Positions 1 to 10,257 of a stretch of DNA of 64,000 bases are shown piece by piece. The translations under genes and the position numbers were made by a program. How positions within the stretch are numbered: position 1 is the stretch's first letter; every line of letters begins with the position of its first letter. Source of the stretch: Pseudoalteromonas luteoviolacea (GTDB lineage: Bacteria > Pseudomonadota > Gammaproteobacteria > Enterobacterales > Alteromonadaceae); the NCBI RefSeq assembly GCF_000814765.1, contig NZ_JWIC01000006.1, positions 400,460-464,459 of the forward strand, given 5' to 3'. The notes beneath the pieces were generated by a model. It was not told where the DNA came from, ran no database searches, and saw only the letters and a program-made list of their open reading frames with translations.

Positions 1-2353
1 ATAGAAGAGTTGATGTTGTTGGTTGAGTTAGGTTGGCTAACGTACTGTACAGCAAAACAGTAATAGAGTTAGTAGGAGCTACAAACGTTACTGAGCCAGA
101 TGTATTATCAACAATATTGCTAATACCAAGTGGGGACCATGTTTCACCTAAATCCGAAGAAATTGCTCCTGAAATGTCTCCTGCAATTGGCTTTGACACT
201 ATAAATGATTTCTCTGTACTGTCGGGCGGTGTAGGGATCCACTTACCAACCCAGCCGCCTTTTAAAGTATCACAACGAACTATTTGCTCAGGGTGGCCTA
301 TTACGTCACAATTAAGATACTCACCAGAAAAACCATCAAACAAACTTATCTTTACAATGTAGCATTTATCAGTTTTATTTAAGCTCCCTACATAACTTCC
401 AGCATCTTGAGTAATCACGTTGGTTTCATAACTTTGCAATTTGATATGGCCGCTTTCGGCGTGTAACGCACCATAGCCAATATACCCAGTATTCGGTTGG
501 ACAACGATAACGCTAGATCCGGATTCAAAGCCCAATGCGACAAAGTCTATTAATGTGCCGGAGTTGTTTTGTCCTGATTTAAAATATACGTTACTGTTTA
601 CGTTGTAATGTGCAAAGTAGAAATGCGTGGCTGTCAAAAATTGCATATGAAACTGATTTTCATATCCGCGCCATTGCCCCGACTTGATGAGAGTGTCTGC
701 TTTATGAATTGATTCAGTACATACAGGCAATGAAGAATAGCGCATATCTTTGCAAACCCCACCGCACCCCTCCGCATATATAACACTATGCACTTTGCCA
801 TCTGGCCTGCCTGTAGTCGATACATCTTGCCCCCAATCCTCATGACCAAATCCATCAGTGCCAAATGAGAAACAATCTTTGGTAGCAGTTGGGTTTTTAT
901 ATTTTGGTTCAAACCACTTTGCAGAGCCATTTTTTGATGCGCTGTAAAAACGACTAGTTCCATTTGGGTTAAAAGATGGGTGATAAATACCAGAGTTCAG
1001 TCTATTCACTTCCCCGCAAACTAGAAAATATGTTTCGTGCAGTTCGCTTGTAAACACTCCTTTGTTTTCATTGTTGGAATTAGACTCATAAATCGCTGCA
1101 AGCTCACTATTCGAAGTCGCCTTGACTTTGACGGTAGAACTATTATTCCCATCGAACGATAAATGTGAGTGAGCTGTTGAATCAATGTGGCTCCAGTTAC
1201 TATTACCTGAACCTTGAAATGAGCGACCGCGAACACTCCATTGGTAAAATTTACCACTCAAATCATCAAAATAAATATTATTCTTTGGGTCGCTTGCGAT
1301 AGCGATACGCTGTGATTCGCTGGCAGTTTGCCAATTAATCCCTTTGCCGACACTTAAATCATCTCCTTCAAACCAAGCAAAATACGCTGCAGGGCGGATA
1401 GTATCCAAACTTGTTGCAACTCCATTAATTTCATTGGCTTGACTTTGGATAACCCCGTACTTGTAGACAAAAGGGTCGGCATCATTAATTTCCCTTGAAA
1501 ACAACTCAAAACCGAACATATCACAGCGCTCTGTGACTACTTTATTCGAATCTGTTTCACTTGCAAAAGCGACATCAGATGCAGCGTGAACAACACTTAG
1601 CCCTGTTGCACCATCGTAAGTTCGCAAGCCTTTTTCAGCCGGTGGCAACTTGATTGTATTGAACGCTTCGCCAATATTGCAAAGCTGTGATAAATGAGTG
1701 ATGACGCCAGCTATGTGTAGAACAGGCTCATCAGTAGGTGAGGCCCCCGCATGTGAATAACTAGCACCTAATTGTAAAACATTCAGCTCAGTAGTTTGTT
1801 CATAAAGCCCCTCATTGACAGATTTAGCAGAAGCCAAATGTTTACCAAAATGCACAAAACCACCTGCCGCATACTTTTCCAGATTTTGCTGCCTACGCGC
1901 TTCAAATTCGACTTTCCGCATCGCCCAAGGGTAGGGATTTACAGCGTCAATTTCGTTTTGCATTTGCCTGAGTGTTTTGACTGTTTGCGTATTTCCATCT
2001 AAATCACTGAATTGCACAGATCCTGTTTTTGTTTGCCAATCCAACATGGATTTGTAATTATCATTAACCATTTTGGATGCATTATTGAGTGCAGAGACTG
2101 CGGTATTAAAATCCCCTGAAGTGGGCAAAACCACACAAGGCACTTGGCTTTGTGTGGCGTTTGGCCAAGGCTTAATGAGTTCGATGAATGTGCCATGGGT
2201 TGTCACGTAAGCTTTGGATATTTCGACAGGGGCAAATGCACCCAGTACTAATGCATCGCTTGCTCGTATGTTCGCAACGCTCTGATTATCATTGATTTTG
2301 ATGATATTACTGCCATTTGTGGCGTTTGAATTTGTAGAGTTAAACCAGGTCAT
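1..2353 (-). CDS. Phage tail fibre / receptor-binding protein, 3' end beyond window
   Basis: Reading the minus strand from ATG at 2353 gives an uninterrupted frame of at least 784 codons to the window edge. A GAGG ribosome site overlaps the last codons of the J gene upstream (stop at 2360). The first ~130 residues look like an attachment domain with a helical stretch; the rest is rich in Asn, Ser, Gly and aromatic residues, as in beta-rich fibre tips. It lies directly after the J tail-tip gene, the usual place for a fibre. The fibre role is inferred from position and composition; I recognise no catalytic motif. The C-terminus and any fibre-assembly gene are outside the window. Confidence 0.75.
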   Translation of the reverse strand, partial: MTWFNSTNSNATNGSNIIKINDNQSVANIRASDALVLGAFAPVEISKAYVTTHGTFIELIKPWPNATQSQVPCVVLPTSGDFNTAVSALNNASKMVNDNYKSMLDWQTKTGSVQFSDLDGNTQTVKTLRQMQNEIDAVNPYPWAMRKVEFEARRQQNLEKYAAGGFVHFGKHLASAKSVNEGLYEQTTELNVLQLGASYSHAGASPTDEPVLHIAGVITHLSQLCNIGEAFNTIKLPPAEKGLRTYDGATGLSVVHAASDVAFASETDSNKVVTERCDMFGFELFSREINDADPFVYKYGVIQSQANEINGVATSLDTIRPAAYFAWFEGDDLSVGKGINWQTASESQRIAIASDPKNNIYFDDLSGKFYQWSVRGRSFQGSGNSNWSHIDSTAHSHLSFDGNNSSTVKVKATSNSELAAIYESNSNNENKGVFTSELHETYFLVCGEVNRLNSGIYHPSFNPNGTSRFYSASKNGSAKWFEPKYKNPTATKDCFSFGTDGFGHEDWGQDVSTTGRPDGKVHSVIYAEGCGGVCKDMRYSSLPVCTESIHKADTLIKSGQWRGYENQFHMQFLTATHFYFAHYNVNSNVYFKSGQNNSGTLIDFVALGFESGSSVIVVQPNTGYIGYGALHAESGHIKLQSYETNVITQDAGSYVGSLNKTDKCYIVKISLFDGFSGEYLNCDVIGHPEQIVRCDTLKGGWVGKWIPTPPDSTEKSFIVSKPIAGDISGAISSDLGETWSPLGISNIVDNTSGSVTFVAPTNSITVLLYSTLANLTQPTTSTLL

Positions 2354-2359
2354 TTTTTA

Positions 2360-5300
2360 TTATCCTCGTAAGTAGATGACTGCGATTTTTTTAATTTGCG
2401 TTGATGATGTGAATGTCACTGAATGCCGAGCTTGGGCGATAGTGAAGGGGCGTTCATAGTCTTGTTCTGCTTGGCGCATCGCTTTGCCAGGCAGGTCACT
2501 TGAACAGAGGTAGTCCCCAGATTCGATGTTGCCGCCTTGGCCACACACATTGAGTAGACCTTCACCAAGCGCGTTAAACTCAATGATGTCGTGGCTATCT
2601 TTATACTGATTAAATTTAAGTGAGCCTTTAAAGCCTCTTAGCCCTTCGGGAAGATTTTCATTAGTTAGTGCTTTACGGCTAACGTAAATACCACGCACGT
2701 TACGTTGTGCGCATTTGGTGGAGGGCACCATTTTAAAGATGGCATTTGAGATATCGGACATATTGACGAGCACATCATCACACACGATATCGCCTGGTGT
2801 TAACTGTATAAGTTTCGAGATTAGACCTTCGTGCAAACCCGTAAAAGGTTTAAAACCTTTACCGGCATACACTTTTAGGGGCGTCCACAGTGCAGTTGCC
2901 CCATTATTGTTGGCTCTGACATCAATGACGTTATTATTACCGCCAGTACCAACAGCACGAATTGCGTGTTTACCGCCGCTAACTTCCAATCCATTGCCGT
3001 AGTTACTGCCAAGCACTAAAGCCGTTGAAAGCGTTGAGCCACCTAAATTTGCAATAATTGCAGCTCTACCAATTCGACTCGCGTTGACGTTTATAACATC
3101 AACACTTGTATTATCAGCACTGACTAAAAGGCGACCACTAAACGTGCCTGTAGCTGCTGCTAATTCATGCGCAATAACAGTACCGTCTACCAGTTGATTG
3201 CCATGCACATGTAAAGCAAAGGGGAGCCAATGCGTTCCGTTCCAACTTTTTGTTGTTTGGACGCTTGGTTCGTCTTCTTTATACAGCGTGACCACATCAT
3301 AATGGACCGCTCGCCCTGCGGTGCATGCGGCGTGGGCTAATGCGTCTGTCCAAACACCGTTAGAAGTTGATGTTACAAAACGACCAGCTCCCCGAGCCCC
3401 ATTTTGACCATTAGTGCCGTTGGTTCCAGAGTCTCCCTTATCACCTTTTTCGCCTTTACTTCCACTTTCACCTTTATCCCCTTTGTTTCCCTTGTCACCT
3501 TTTGCACCAGGCAAGCCGTCTTGACCATCTTTTCCATCAAGGCCCCGAATATCTTGCTCTGAGTCAATCACGAAATCACCAAGCTCTAATCGACCTCGAA
3601 ATACATGAACTGGATTTTGCGGGTCGCGGTTATCAATGTAGGATGTAGGGACGAATGTCTCTCCAACCATGACGCCTTGACGGATGACATCGCCAACTAA
3701 ATCCAAATTACCGATTTGCCCATCGTTCAAACCAACTACACCAGTGGCACGATCCTGATTGTTTATCAAAAAACCACCACGAGCGATAAGCCTACCGTCT
3801 TGGGTTTCAAACGCTTGACGAATATCAGAAATGCTGGCTTTGTCGCCTCTGGCATTTTCAATTTGCAACTTACGAATGAATTCAGCGAGTGGGCCGTCTA
3901 CCCAACTATGGCCTGCAGCCACACACAGGGTGGCATCGGTCTCACTCGTGAGATTGCCTTGTGCATCGATGCAATATCCAACGGCAGCGCGGGTGTAAGT
4001 AATAGCGCTTGCTAAAGTAGCCGTGTCGTCTTGCTCGATTTTGGCAACCAAGTCTTGGCGTTGAGTGGCCATAGCTGAGTCTAGGTTAGAAATAAGCTGA
4101 GTCGTTTCTTGAAAAGCCGTCTCAGTGTTAGCTGCGAACGCGGTGAATACTTGGTCTCGCACCAAGTTTGCTTGGTCTATATCTGCAATAGCTTCGGTTA
4201 CGTCACTAAACGAAGCTTTTGTTGATTGCGTGAAAGCCGCAAAACGCTCATCACGCGAAAGAGACGCTTGGCGTTCGTTGGCAAATGCTTTGGCAACGGA
4301 TGTGATAATTGCACGGTTTTGCTTATGTATGGCACCCAGCTCCATTGTGTAACTGGCAACACTTTCCAGCTCATTGGTTGTCGCTTTTAGTTGGTCTTGC
4401 GCCAATGCCAATTTGACATCTAATTGCTGCAGCTCGTTGTTTTGAAGTAGTGTGTTATAGGCGGTGATAACCTCATTGAGACTATTTTCATCAGCGCCTA
4501 ATTGCAAACCTTGAACTTGCACGATATTACGGTTTATCTCGCCTTGAATGGCATCGAGTGTATTAGACACGTTCGAGAACTTTTCATCCACACCGTCTTG
4601 CTGGGCATTAAATACGGTAATTTGGTCTTTGATATAACCAGCTGCGCCCGCGATAAAACGCTCTGCGGCGTTGGCTTTCTCTAACGTGCCATTGTCGTAA
4701 AATGACTGTAGCGCGGTGGTGACTCCGTAAGTCGCATCAAAGGTGCTGATCGCTTGGTTCACTTGACTGGAAGTTTGATAGCCTCGGCTATCGACCATCA
4801 GCGTTGCCAGATTCATTGAGCGCTCAACCACAGGGCCATCTACCCACGTATGGCCAGCTAATTCACAGGCGGTGGCATCTTCAATATCAACTCGATTGCC
4901 ATCACCGTCTATGCAGTAGCCAGTGATGGCACGAGAAAAGTCTTTGGCTTCAGCAATAGACCTTTGACCTTCTTTGGTAATTTCAGCGCGCAGTGTTTCT
5001 GAACGCTCAGCACTTGCTTGGCGCTCATTAGCAAAAGCTCTGCCGAGAATATCAATACTGGCGGCACTTTGATTGTGCAGTGCAATCAGTTTGGTAGATT
5101 GTGAGGATAGGGCGCTTACCTCATTTGTGACTGCAGTTAATTTATCTTCTGCATGGGCAAGGGTGATAGACTGCTCAGCCAAAGCGTTATCACGTAAAAG
5201 TTGGCTATATGCGTCTAGTACTTCATTTAAATTTTTGTCGGCTAAATCAAGCTGAATGCCTTGGATTTGCGTGACCGATTGTTGTATTTCTCCCGCCAGC

Positions 5301-8300
5301 GCATCTATGTTTTGCTCGGCCGTAGCGAGTTTTTGGTTTATACCGCCTTCTTCATTTAGGTAGCCAATGACTCGGTTTCGAATAGTAGCATTTGCGCCAT
5401 CAATCCAGGTCTGGGCGGCATTGGCTTTGATGATGACATCATTGTCGTCGAGTGCTTGGAGAACCGCACTGATACTGTACTGTGTATTAAACGAATCAAT
5501 CAGTGTTTGGACGTTACTTTGAGTTTGAAAGCCTTGATTTGATACCCACGCGGTGGTGGCATATTGACCCATACGGCCCGTACCGGCATCGAGTTCTTGT
5601 TCTATAACCGTGGTTCGACTTGTTATATCTTTAAGCGCTAAATCGTTTGCCCCGCGCTTGCCGATTTCAATAAAATCAAGGTCGCAATGGCCCAGAGAGA
5701 ATTGTAGCCAAGTGATAATACCGCTATAGCCTGCCGTGCCAGTTGCATCAATTTGGATGACTTCCCAATCAAAACTAGTAGGTTCAGGTAAAAACAGTTC
5801 GCCATTATTGAATTGGATATGACCTAACCAGGTGCTGTTTTGATGTTTGCGCACGCGTAGCCTGAACATCGGATTGTCGATAGCATCGAGAGAAATGGTA
5901 GGGCTATTTAGCGTATTTTTACACACCAAATACCCCAATGCATGATGACTCTCAATCCCAGTAAAACCCTCAGCGCTGCTGTTGAATTGCCAGCTATATG
6001 CTGGGGTTAGCGCTGCGATGGCCCCGGCAATGTGGGCATCGACTTCTGTGTGAGTTGCACGCTGTGTAATTTGGCCTGCCTGCAGCTCGATTTGAGCGGT
6101 CGCATCAACGAGCTTTTCTTCAGCCTGCTTTATGCGTCGAGACTCAAAATTGATGCGTGCGTGGGCACCGTCTATCTGGCTGACCGCCTCATTAAACTGG
6201 GTGTCGGTATAAGAATATGCCCGATTCACGATAGTGCCAGACTCAGCATCCACAAATACCGCAGCGTCAATAAGCCGCTCATTATTGAGCGTGCGTCGCT
6301 CGTACTCATGACGAAAGTTGGTGTATCCAGCTGTCACATCTAAGACGCTTTTTTGCATATCAGTCACAGCCAAAGCGGTTTCATCCAGCTTGATTTTATT
6401 CAGTGCTATCTGCGTTGGGATACCATCGACAATCGATGTATCTAAAATCTTAGTGACATCTTCCAAACCCTGTATCTGCTCGATGTTTTTAGCAACAAGC
6501 GAGGGCAAGTTGTTGTCCGTTTCAGGCCGCAATCTATCAACTTGGGTGTTCAAGTCGTTGATGAGGTCTTGTGCTTCCTGGCTTAACTTAGCCAGCGGTA
6601 TGTCGTTAATAAACTCAGTTAAATCTACCTCTGTGGTTGAAGCAGATATCTGCACCCAGTCACTGTTGCCAAGGTGGTTTACTGCACGACATTGAAAGTG
6701 ATACTCAGTCTTCGACTGTAAGCCAATGCGGTTGTAGATTTGCACAAAAGCGGTGTCGCTTTGTTGAGGTGCGTCATTAGAGCCCAAGAACTGCCACTCA
6801 AACTGGGTGCCTATCCCAATAGCGGGTAAAGTGGCGGTAAGCGTGATTTGGTTATAGTCTGCAACAAAGGATATCCGGGGGTTAGTCGGCGCTGAAACAG
6901 TAAATTGAATGGCCACCGATTTAGAGCGCTGACCGAATATGTTTCTGGCAAAGACTTTTGCCGTATAGGTGCCAAGAGCGAGTTTGGGAATAACAACTTG
7001 CGTATAGGTTACGGACTCTTTATACACACGCGTGTCATTCGTGCTGTAAAACTCCACATCGAATTCGTGTACCGCCAGCGGAGCGGGGTGGGTCCATTTA
7101 ACAATGCCATTGCCATCTCCATCCATCTCCACACGCGCTTGCTCAATTGGGGACGGTTTGCCAATCACATAATCACTGTTTGGGGTGATATCAGACGCTC
7201 CTGGCACTAAATCATCTGCCCACAAAAGCGGGCTGTCTTCCACGCATGTCAGTGTTATACCGCCATCTAGCCGAAAGCGCCTTGCAACAACGCGATAGAC
7301 TTTTCGATTAATACGCTCGTTGGGCAAGTCCACATACACAGTGCGTCCCACAGCAGCACGCAGTGCTTTATGCTTTAGTGGCAGCTCAATAGAGCCCAAG
7401 CGAGTTTGCTCAAGGTGAATGGTCGCCAAACGCTGAGCAGCCGTGGCACTGCGAACAAAGGGTAGAGAAATGCTGGTTTCTAATGGTTGATTATCTTTTT
7501 CAATGTAGCCTTCAGCGCGCACAGGCGGTGCATCGGTGCGTTCATAATGCTGATTAGGGTCGGTAAAGGTGGCACGGACAATATTGGCTCTATCACGTAG
7601 GTCCGCATGCCACTTGATTTTAACGTTGCCCATCACATCCGATTGATTAATCTTATACGTGGGATTGCCATACCAAGCACCAACGCGTACAAACCATTGA
7701 CCCATTTGGCGGAATATCTTGCCTGCAAAGCAGCGCTCAAGCTGGCCTAACACTTCAATGGGCTTGCTGGTAAACCGAAAGGTCCCGTTGCAGGTGTAGC
7801 GAGGCTCATACCTATCAACGCCGTCACTGTCTTGATAGATGGCGTTTTCATCACACACATTGGCTGCAGCTATCCACCAGTTGAGTGGAATACGATGATA
7901 GGGCACTTCGTGGGCCCCATAGAATCGAATGTAGTGCAGGGCGCAGAGTACTGCGTTTTGTGACCAGGTCCAAGTTGTTGCATCATCCGGGGTTTGCTCA
8001 CTATCACGGGGGTCCCAAATACGCGAGCCGCGTATTAAAAACTCACAATCGGAAATACCATCGGGGAAGACTTCACGATTGTTTTCAAGCTCGATAAACA
8101 CATGGGCTTGCCCATAACCCACATGTTTACTGGTCCAGCCCGCCATCTTAAAAACAGCTTTACTATTGGCAGACGTATGATTGCCATCAGACAATGCATA
8201 GTCCCAGCTTTCGGCTGGGTAGTCACTTAGCGGCTTATTGGCAATATACACATCTTCTAAGGCATCGATGGGCGCACCGTTTATAAGCACGATCAACTGC

Positions 8301-8554
8301 ACCCAGTTTTTCTCACCACGTTCAACCGTTGCTTGATGCGCAATCACGCCCCCAACGCGGTCACGACCGAACGTGATACGCCTTGGCTGGTCAATTCCTT
8401 TTTGCAAGCCCTTGGCCAGCGTTGCATAGTCTTCTTCAGGTATCTCTGGGCTCATACTGTCCCAGAGTGCGCCCACGGTTTCATCCCAGATTTTTTCGCC
8501 GATATCTAAAATCGGGTCGGCAATATCTTCAATAACATCGGCAACTTTACCCAT
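2360..8554 (-). CDS. Tail-tip host-specificity protein J, giant form (~2064 aa)
   Basis: Central tail hub/host-specificity protein of long flexible tails. The first ~450 residues resemble the J hub domain, fibronectin-III-like segments follow (about 470-650), then long coiled-coil and DUF1983-like stretches. Two copies of a module with Tyr-Cys-Ile-Asp ... Ala-Gly-His-x-Trp-Val-Asp-Gly-Pro lie ~312 residues apart (near 4910 and 3975). A collagen-like Gly-X-Y run is encoded at about 3384-3550. I choose ATG 8554, with TGAGGTG just upstream, over the in-frame GTG at 8566. It is longer than lambda J (~1130 aa), mainly from the internal duplication. Last gene but one of the tail-tip operon. Confidence 0.9.
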   Translation of the reverse strand: MGKVADVIEDIADPILDIGEKIWDETVGALWDSMSPEIPEEDYATLAKGLQKGIDQPRRITFGRDRVGGVIAHQATVERGEKNWVQLIVLINGAPIDALEDVYIANKPLSDYPAESWDYALSDGNHTSANSKAVFKMAGWTSKHVGYGQAHVFIELENNREVFPDGISDCEFLIRGSRIWDPRDSEQTPDDATTWTWSQNAVLCALHYIRFYGAHEVPYHRIPLNWWIAAANVCDENAIYQDSDGVDRYEPRYTCNGTFRFTSKPIEVLGQLERCFAGKIFRQMGQWFVRVGAWYGNPTYKINQSDVMGNVKIKWHADLRDRANIVRATFTDPNQHYERTDAPPVRAEGYIEKDNQPLETSISLPFVRSATAAQRLATIHLEQTRLGSIELPLKHKALRAAVGRTVYVDLPNERINRKVYRVVARRFRLDGGITLTCVEDSPLLWADDLVPGASDITPNSDYVIGKPSPIEQARVEMDGDGNGIVKWTHPAPLAVHEFDVEFYSTNDTRVYKESVTYTQVVIPKLALGTYTAKVFARNIFGQRSKSVAIQFTVSAPTNPRISFVADYNQITLTATLPAIGIGTQFEWQFLGSNDAPQQSDTAFVQIYNRIGLQSKTEYHFQCRAVNHLGNSDWVQISASTTEVDLTEFINDIPLAKLSQEAQDLINDLNTQVDRLRPETDNNLPSLVAKNIEQIQGLEDVTKILDTSIVDGIPTQIALNKIKLDETALAVTDMQKSVLDVTAGYTNFRHEYERRTLNNERLIDAAVFVDAESGTIVNRAYSYTDTQFNEAVSQIDGAHARINFESRRIKQAEEKLVDATAQIELQAGQITQRATHTEVDAHIAGAIAALTPAYSWQFNSSAEGFTGIESHHALGYLVCKNTLNSPTISLDAIDNPMFRLRVRKHQNSTWLGHIQFNNGELFLPEPTSFDWEVIQIDATGTAGYSGIITWLQFSLGHCDLDFIEIGKRGANDLALKDITSRTTVIEQELDAGTGRMGQYATTAWVSNQGFQTQSNVQTLIDSFNTQYSISAVLQALDDNDVIIKANAAQTWIDGANATIRNRVIGYLNEEGGINQKLATAEQNIDALAGEIQQSVTQIQGIQLDLADKNLNEVLDAYSQLLRDNALAEQSITLAHAEDKLTAVTNEVSALSSQSTKLIALHNQSAASIDILGRAFANERQASAERSETLRAEITKEGQRSIAEAKDFSRAITGYCIDGDGNRVDIEDATACELAGHTWVDGPVVERSMNLATLMVDSRGYQTSSQVNQAISTFDATYGVTTALQSFYDNGTLEKANAAERFIAGAAGYIKDQITVFNAQQDGVDEKFSNVSNTLDAIQGEINRNIVQVQGLQLGADENSLNEVITAYNTLLQNNELQQLDVKLALAQDQLKATTNELESVASYTMELGAIHKQNRAIITSVAKAFANERQASLSRDERFAAFTQSTKASFSDVTEAIADIDQANLVRDQVFTAFAANTETAFQETTQLISNLDSAMATQRQDLVAKIEQDDTATLASAITYTRAAVGYCIDAQGNLTSETDATLCVAAGHSWVDGPLAEFIRKLQIENARGDKASISDIRQAFETQDGRLIARGGFLINNQDRATGVVGLNDGQIGNLDLVGDVIRQGVMVGETFVPTSYIDNRDPQNPVHVFRGRLELGDFVIDSEQDIRGLDGKDGQDGLPGAKGDKGNKGDKGESGSKGEKGDKGDSGTNGTNGQNGARGAGRFVTSTSNGVWTDALAHAACTAGRAVHYDVVTLYKEDEPSVQTTKSWNGTHWLPFALHVHGNQLVDGTVIAHELAAATGTFSGRLLVSADNTSVDVINVNASRIGRAAIIANLGGSTLSTALVLGSNYGNGLEVSGGKHAIRAVGTGGNNNVIDVRANNNGATALWTPLKVYAGKGFKPFTGLHEGLISKLIQLTPGDIVCDDVLVNMSDISNAIFKMVPSTKCAQRNVRGIYVSRKALTNENLPEGLRGFKGSLKFNQYKDSHDIIEFNALGEGLLNVCGQGGNIESGDYLCSSDLPGKAMRQAEQDYERPFTIAQARHSVTFTSSTQIKKIAVIYLRG

Positions 8555-8987
8555 GTGACACCTCACTTTCAGAGCAAGGTAACACTTGAGAAAAGCAGCA
8601 ATTGACCGCGCTCATTTCTAGCGCGCTTAAGCCAATATTCGTGACACAATAGACATAGCCAAGGGCCACAATGCCGCCTATCAATTCACCCTCATATTCA
8701 ACCAAGGCGACATCACCGCGCTGAGCATAGGATGTTTCAATGGACTTTAAATGGTGTTTAAACACACTTTCAATACTATTAAACCCTAAGCGAGTTAAAC
8801 GACGTTTTGCGCCAATGGCCGTGCTGTAATGACCCCGAAAGTCTTGCGCTACATCAACCCCGTTTCGGGCAAGGAGCCAATCAGCAACGAACAGGCAGCA
8901 ATCAAATTTACCCCATGCAAACGGCTTGTTTTCGCACGAATCTAAATAGCGCTGGAATATAATCGGGCGAGAATTAAGGCAGTGCAT
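8547..8987 (-). CDS. DUF6950-like tail assembly protein (possible Cys-peptidase fold)
   Basis: A ~146-aa protein starting at ATG 8987, which has GAGAGG seven bases upstream; a longer in-frame start (9104) would overlap the previous gene by 130 bp and is unlikely. The stretch Phe-Ala-Trp-Gly-Lys-Phe-Asp-Cys-Cys, then Ala-Asp-Trp-Leu and a later Arg-Gly-Asp-Val-Ala, matches the DUF6950 proteins found before J in B3/D3112-like phages, which take the place of the NlpC/P60 tail peptidase (lambda K). The Cys is a candidate nucleophile. It overlaps J by a few bases, so translation is probably coupled. The peptidase role is inferred. Confidence 0.75.
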   Translation of the reverse strand: MHCLNSRPIIFQRYLDSCENKPFAWGKFDCCLFVADWLLARNGVDVAQDFRGHYSTAIGAKRRLTRLGFNSIESVFKHHLKSIETSYAQRGDVALVEYEGELIGGIVALGYVYCVTNIGLSALEMSAVNCCFSQVLPCSESEVSHG

Positions 8988-9561
8988 AACCATCCCTCTC
9001 ACCAATTGGAGCGCCTGGCTGTGTGTCTGGTAACACAGTTCCAGTTGCCTCAGCATGCTCATTAAAAAACATGTCGTCTGGATATAACGCTGTTTGCGTC
9101 GCATGGTTCCAACGTTGATGTAAACGCGATTGCTTCCAACGCTCAGACTCGCCAGCCACTGACAAGCTCACTTTACTGACTTGGCCGCGCTCTACATCAC
9201 ACGCCACGATATAACCGCTTTCTAATAGCTGAGACTGATTAACACGATAATGTTTGTCGACCGTGGCCAAATAGATTTCAACACCCACGCCAATGGGGTC
9301 ATTCTCGGCGACTTCAGCTAACACAGTTTCGTTTTGCGTGTGTAGCATTAAGCGAATACGTGCCGCATCATTTTTATCGTTTGCAGGGATTTCACCAATA
9401 CGACCAAGCATACCTAAGCCATGCCAGGTGTAACCTAAGAACCGACGCTGGCCCACACCGGTATGTAATAACACATCGCCACTTTTAAACGCCAAGCGCA
9501 CAAAGTAACGGGGGCGGCAATTTGCAAGCTCGGCCACCAACGCGGAATTTAATGCTTCCAT
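8974..9561 (-). CDS. Phage tail protein, DUF2163 family
   Basis: A 195-aa protein with the DUF2163 pattern: an N-terminal Leu-rich helix, then Pro-Arg-Tyr-Phe-Val-Arg-Leu, Gly-x-Gly-Gln-Arg-Arg-Phe-Leu-Gly, and a C-terminal Arg-Trp...Ala-Leu-Tyr-Pro-Asp-Asp-Met segment. In siphovirus-type Mu-like phages this gene lies between the distal tail protein and the peptidase-like gene, and its product is a tail-tip baseplate component. It begins one base after the preceding gene ends and overlaps the next, so it belongs to one tightly packed operon. Confidence 0.8.
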   Translation of the reverse strand: MEALNSALVAELANCRPRYFVRLAFKSGDVLLHTGVGQRRFLGYTWHGLGMLGRIGEIPANDKNDAARIRLMLHTQNETVLAEVAENDPIGVGVEIYLATVDKHYRVNQSQLLESGYIVACDVERGQVSKVSLSVAGESERWKQSRLHQRWNHATQTALYPDDMFFNEHAEATGTVLPDTQPGAPIGERDGYALP

Positions 9562-9562
9562 A

Positions 9563-10168
9563 CTAAAACGCCTCTCTGCCTTTGATTTTCCATGAGGTCA
9601 CAAAGCCGTTTTTCACCTGCGCCTCAGCCAACCCTTGCTTGTTATCAAGTAACCTAAAAACACCTTCAGGGCGCTTAAAATAGACTGGCGTATTGCTCGC
9701 TGGGATTTGACGCAAAGGCGATTCAAACTCAAGCTCGCACTCACCTTGGCTATCAACCACCACATCCGAAGTAAGAATCTTAAGCTCGGCGTTTTCGCCC
9801 GTACCAATCTGAATGCGGTTACCGGCTTTGGCATACACGCTATTCACTGGTAAACCAGTAACTTTCAGCAAATTACCGTCCTGGAAAGAGCTAGTAACGC
9901 GGGCAAAACTGTCCAAGTCATCTTGTAAAAACCGATAGTCAAAACACAAGAACCGACCAACTGAACCACGGCACTTGGCCAAGAACGCATCCAACGCCAA
10001 GGCATCGGCCTCTAACACGTTGGTCAGCTCAATCTCAAACTCCCAATACGCACCTTCGTGGTCATACACCTCGGAGGCATTATTGGTTTTACTCACATGC
10101 AAGTGACTATTAGGAACCAGCCGAAAAACACAGCTTTTTGGGGGCTTAGGTAGGGGAAGGTGCTCCAT
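9563..10168 (-). CDS. Distal tail/baseplate hub protein (B3-like), first gene of tail-tip operon
   Basis: A 201-aa protein opening the tail-tip operon. It has the layout of distal tail proteins of B3-like phages: an N-terminal beta-rich part with a Trp-Glu-Phe-Glu-Ile-Glu-Leu strand, then Ala-Phe-Leu-Ala-Lys-Cys-Arg-Gly and Arg-Phe-Leu-Cys-Phe-Asp. Position before DUF2163, DUF6950 and J supports the role; the family assignment is by resemblance only. A late-promoter dyad is centred 72.5 bp upstream of the start (10224-10247), so this is the head of its own late transcript. Confidence 0.65.
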   Translation of the reverse strand: MEHLPLPKPPKSCVFRLVPNSHLHVSKTNNASEVYDHEGAYWEFEIELTNVLEADALALDAFLAKCRGSVGRFLCFDYRFLQDDLDSFARVTSSFQDGNLLKVTGLPVNSVYAKAGNRIQIGTGENAELKILTSDVVVDSQGECELEFESPLRQIPASNTPVYFKRPEGVFRLLDNKQGLAEAQVKNGFVTSWKIKGREAF

Positions 10169-10223
10169 ATTTTTTATCGCTCTTTGCTTTACTGTGTGAG
10201 CGAGTTTAAAAAATTAGGAGCGG

Positions 10224-10247
10224 GGATTTAGGTGGAAAATGTTTTAC
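10224..10247 (-). promoter_or_regulatory. Late promoter element 3 (tail-tip operon)
   Basis: On the minus strand the site reads GTAAAACATTTTCC then ACCTAAATCC. It is a near-perfect inverted repeat GTAAAA-CA-TTTT(A)C followed by CCTAA, shared with elements at 22466-22490 and 37073-37097. A TAATTT box lies the same distance downstream as in the 37-kb copy, a likely -10. Its centre is about 72 bp before the start at 10168. Confidence 0.7.
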
Positions 10248-10257
10248 GTTGTGTGCT

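Noticed and set aside
8547..9104. Longer start for the DUF6950-like gene (185 aa)
   Set aside because: The extra 39 residues overlap the preceding gene by 130 bp and are not protein-like; ATG 8987 has a good ribosome site.
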